A stretch of DNA of 64,000 nucleotides. Origin: Lanius collurio (Eukaryota > Chordata > Aves > Passeriformes > Laniidae). The notes under the pieces are model-generated. The model did no database searches. It was not told the DNA's origin and saw nothing but the letters and a program-made list of their open reading frames with translations. Both the position numbers and the translations under genes were made by a program. The DNA is taken from the NCBI GenBank assembly GCA_020086605.1, contig JACBWW010000003.1:2979804-3043803 (forward strand), written 5' to 3'. This document shows positions 60,031 to 64,000 of the stretch, one piece after another. The number at the start of each line of letters is the position of its first letter. Within the stretch, counting starts at the first letter, position 1.

Positions 60031-63000
60031 GAGACCACTGCTGAAAGATTAACTGAGTGGTAAATAATCATGAGGACAACAGTCTTGTGCAGAGACTGGG
60101 GCACTTGTCCAACGCTAAATCTTGATTTATTTTTGTCCATAGGGAACCACTAGTTTGAACTGTGGTCTGTGACACACATTCTTATTCACAAGGTATCAGA
60201 GTAGTCCAGTGATGAGTTGTGACCCCAAAATCTATGAATTTATGTAGTTGGGGCACCTCTGTGCTAAAAGCCACAATAGGATAAGGTTAAGGGACTAATG
60301 GGATGATTTGGTGCATTTCTAATCAGTAGTTTAGGTAGATCTGACAGATCACCTGCAGAGATGCCTGGAAGAGGTTTCCAAGTGCATCATAAAGTTTACC
60401 TCTGAGGTGAAGGAGACAGATCTGTTGCCCTTGCTAGGACACTGCAGTTCTTTATGAATATAGGGACAAAACATGAATTCTGATGAGAGACATCCACTGC
60501 CAGTTATAGCTCTTTGGGCAATACCTCATGCTGGTGGTATTTATTTTCAGCATTCAACAAAGCTGCTGAGTAAATAACATGCAATTGAGAATATCAGACT
60601 TTATTGCTATTGCTGGTCTTAACTTTTTATTTCCTGGGGCTCTGTGTGTGGAGTGCTGGTGGGGCTGTAAGTAATATTTTAGGTTCTGTTCCAATAATTT
60701 TGTTATAATTATGTGGAGTAGCATGTTGATGGCATTCTCTCTGTATCAGCAACATTCAATAGAAGTGGTTTTTGAAAGTAAGTTTTCTGGTTTTTAGCAG
60801 TATTATGTTGGCAAGGATAAGTTCTGAGATTCGTTTCTATATAGAGGTAGATGGATCTAGATGGTTATTTTAAATGAAGGTCTTGCTGAATCAAAATAAA
60901 AGAGCACAAAACACACTAAGTGTAATTTCCTAGCAGGAGGAAGGACATGCCCCTTAGAGTTTTGGGATAGGCAAAACTGACATTGCAAACCAGTGTACAG
61001 AGAAATTAAAGTCTTAGATATTTGTAAACCCCCATGCTAGTTAGTTTAAAAATAACCTTTGGAAAAAAAAGAAAAAAATGAAAGAATCAACTGTTTTTGA
61101 GAAGATACTGAGAAAATAAAGTATTTCACAGCCAGTGAGACAGAGTTTTTCTTTGATTGCAGAGAGCAAATAAGATTAGATTGTTGTTGTTGTTTTTTTA
61201 CTTACTTCATCTGAAATTATTTCCATGCCTAAAAGAGAGGTCAGTATTTTGTCTCTGCTGGGTCACTTGCTCTATTGCATTTTGAGCAAAGGCAAAGGGC
61301 TTAAAGGTTTGGGACAGATATTCTTTTGCTCTAATATATTAACCTATATCAATATTTCAGACTTACATTTATTTTCTTACTCTATTTTTCTCTACCACTG
61401 ACAGTTACAGCACTCCACCATGCTCTTCCCTTGAAACAAAACTGACGAAGGCTGTGAAGATGTTCAGCACATACAAGTGTTTCTTACTGAGTTTATCAAA
61501 ATGTAAGATTAAAGAAAAAACATTTAGAAGGACAAGCATATTTTGAGAAGTCATGAAAGAGAGGCTATTGAACATATCTTTGTACAAAAGAAAAAAATTC
61601 TATAGATTCTCTGTAGTCAACCTTTTGTTCTTCACTTTCTAACATACTGGAGCAAGCTGCAAGGAAACACTTTCAGAAAGGCTAAAACTAGACATTACAC
61701 AAAAATTTTGGAATTTTCCTTTTAGCAAGAATACGTGCTTATAGCTATAATGCTATGTGTCTATGTACAGGCAGCATGATAGGATTTTTTTCAGCATTTC
61801 TTTGGATGTCTGGTTTCAATGGCATTTTTGCTGTTGCTTTCCTGGTATTTGTCTCATAACAACAGTATAAAAGACATAATTAATGACTATGGATGGATTG
61901 GAATATTTCCAGAACCTTGTTCAATATATATGTTTTATCAGAAGTCCCTAGTATCTACAAATTAGCTGTACCTCTTAATACCTGGTGTATTTTTTTTTAG
62001 AGAAACTACAGAATTTATTGAAGAAATTCCTTTTTTTTGGTGCATTTTTGAACTTACTCTTCATGGAACAAATAAGATTGAGATAACTCCCAGAAACAGA
62101 AGAGTATTCACATCTAATTTCTATAAGTCATACATGGTTTGCAAATGACATTGAAAAGAACTGTGTTGCAATAACATCATGAACAATAAACACAGTAATT
62201 TCTGTCATTTGTCTCCTATTGTGGCTTTTCAATCTGTACATTCTTACTTATATTTCTGGTTCAAAATCATCATGCAAAAGATGACAGAACTCCAATTTTG
62301 TTTCAATCCATCCATTTTCCATCATGCTTACCCTCCTGGGAAGTATTTTAATATATTCCTTCACAGCACTGAAAGATCAACAATCACTTGTTGCTCAGGT
62401 GCTCTGGATTTGTTTGTATGGGCTTGGTGATATTTCCAGCAGAAAATCAGTGTATAAACCAAAATTTTGTAATTAAAATCTTTTGTGTGTGTATACCAAA
62501 TCTGGGCTTCCCTCTTCATGTCAGCAATGGCTGCTGTTGAACTATTTGGTACTCGTTCTACAAAAGTGCTAAAAAAGCCCTCAGTGCCAAACAGACAGGA
62601 GAAAAGCAAACGGGGAAATAAGATTCAGAAAACTATTTGTAATTTTCATTGAAGTCAGCTGCGCTAAGGGACATGAATATTTTTGGGATTCCAGGTTCAG
62701 TCTAGCTAAAGGATTCCTGTCCACTGAATCTCTGGGCTGGGACACCCTGCACCAAATTCCTGACTTCAGAAGGGGCATTGATATATAGACTTGTGCATTA
62801 GGAGATACCATATCTGGCGTCTGTTATCTCCTCATCAAACAGGGGAAGAGCCTGTGGGATGTTGCAGTTTGTTTCTGGAGTCAATCTAACATCCTGGCAG
62901 CACTGAAAGAAGCAGGCCCCTTTTCCAGCCTGGGAGCCCTGCTGTCCTCCTTATGTCAGTTGAATTTGGGTAATGGGAATGAATGAAAACCAATCCAGGA

Positions 63001-64000
63001 AAACAAGCTAATGGTTTGTGCTTGACTTTGTATTTCTTTTTTTTTTTAACCAGGTGAATAAATCAGACTTGTTTGTGTGTAGCCATAGTGGTTGTGACGG
63101 TGAACTGGATCAAGGAAACATTTCATGAGTGAGAGACCAAAACTTCATTATCTTCACTTTATAGCGTCTAGAAGTAGAATTTATTTCACAAAATTCAGAT
63201 CTTGACAGAGCAATTTTTGTCATGGTGCCTTTGGAGTGAGTTCTTGCAGGTCACATTTGGACATGGTGGGAAGAAAGACCTTCCTCCATCCCAGAGTCTG
63301 GCTGCAGACCTTGGCCTTTGTGGGCACTGTGGGCAAATCACATCCTTCCCCCTTGCCTCCTGTCAACACCTAGATGCCTCCACTTCCAGGACCGAAAACC
63401 AGCTTGCAAGCTGACAGAGATCCTTGGTGTTTTGGCCAGGTCCATAATGGGATTGAAGACCAAATGCACAGTCCACAGCATGTACTAACCTAGGAACAGG
63501 GGTGGAGGGAAGTGCAACAGGATTCAAATGTACAAAAAGCTTCTGACAATACAAAGAGAGTTTTGATTTAATTTTTTTTTTTTTACTTTTTCAATTTGTG
63601 GTGGGTAATTGAGGGAGTAATGGGTTTAAAATTCAGGAAGGAATATACAGGGCAGATGTTAAAAGCTATTTCATTATGGTAAAGACACAGGAATAAATTG
63701 GTTGCATGTAAAGACCTCCAGTGATGAAGGTGACAAAGCCTAGACAATATTTCTCAAGAATAACATAAGAGTAGTAGATTTTCATTAGGGAATGACAGTG
63801 GACAAGATGACTTCCTGAGGTATCTTTCAGACCTTTGCCTCTACAAACTTTATTTGAAATGACCTGGAGACCACAGGCAGAATATTTTAAAGGAAGCCCG
63901 TTACCCAAGTTGTCAGGGGATCACACACCCCCTTATTTCCTACAGCAGTTCTGGGCTCACCTCTACAAGATTCTATGTTGACTGGGCACTGACTGAGGCC
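60031..64000. other. Intergenic, no gene recognised
   Basis: AT-rich sequence beyond the LINE fossil. The first few hundred bases may hold further decayed LINE sequence. No open frame with a recognisable domain occurs up to the window end. Confidence 0.55.

Overview
This window is vertebrate nuclear DNA with one well-supported protein-coding gene. That gene is an Iroquois-class homeobox gene, IRX4, on the minus strand, and its coding region runs from 25563 down to 21488. The window looks avian, and most likely passerine. At about 14875-15016 there is a compact retroposon whose head resembles tRNA-Ile and whose tail is the 3' end of a CR1 LINE. This is the structure of the SINE family described from zebra finch (TguSINE1). 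The flanks are AT-rich and CpG-poor, contrasting with sharp CpG islands around the homeobox gene, as expected for a developmental-regulator locus.

The gene model has five coding exons: 25563-25519, 24607-24356, 23806-23700, 22767-22445 and 22254-21488. All junctions are GT-AG and phase-consistent, and together they give a 497-residue protein. It carries the IRX4 N-terminus, a TALE homeodomain in exon 4, an acidic run, an Iro box and the conserved IRX4 C-terminus. A canonical poly(A) signal lies about 515 bp past the stop codon. A good splice acceptor 21 bp before the ATG suggests at least one upstream non-coding exon. Three minus-strand splice-donor matches at 29.8-30.7 kb, next to a CpG island at 30.64-31.46 kb, are candidates for it.

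Layout: 1-17.3 kb is intergenic, AT-rich sequence with the SINE and a GGAA microsatellite. 17.4-20.5 kb is unique, CpG-retaining sequence that looks like conserved non-coding DNA downstream of IRX4. 20.5-20.85 kb is a small CpG island just past the IRX4 poly(A) site. 20.95-25.6 kb is IRX4, with a broad CpG island over exons 2-5. 25.6-31.5 kb is the upstream regulatory region, with a full CRE palindrome, homeodomain-site clusters, an octamer, paired SOX-like sites and the second CpG island. 32.0-32.4 kb is a GC-rich patch. 32.6-64 kb is a gene desert containing an ancient CR1/L3-type LINE reverse-transcriptase fossil, small tandem duplications and homopolymer runs.

I found no second protein-coding gene, no RNA gene, no CRISPR array and no viral element. 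The many other open frames are short, lack recognisable domains, or are antisense shadows of GC-rich IRX4 exons. The most useful leads concern the regulatory architecture and the 5' end of IRX4, not a new protein system. Calls of conserved non-coding sequence are inferences from composition and motif content, because no alignment could be run.
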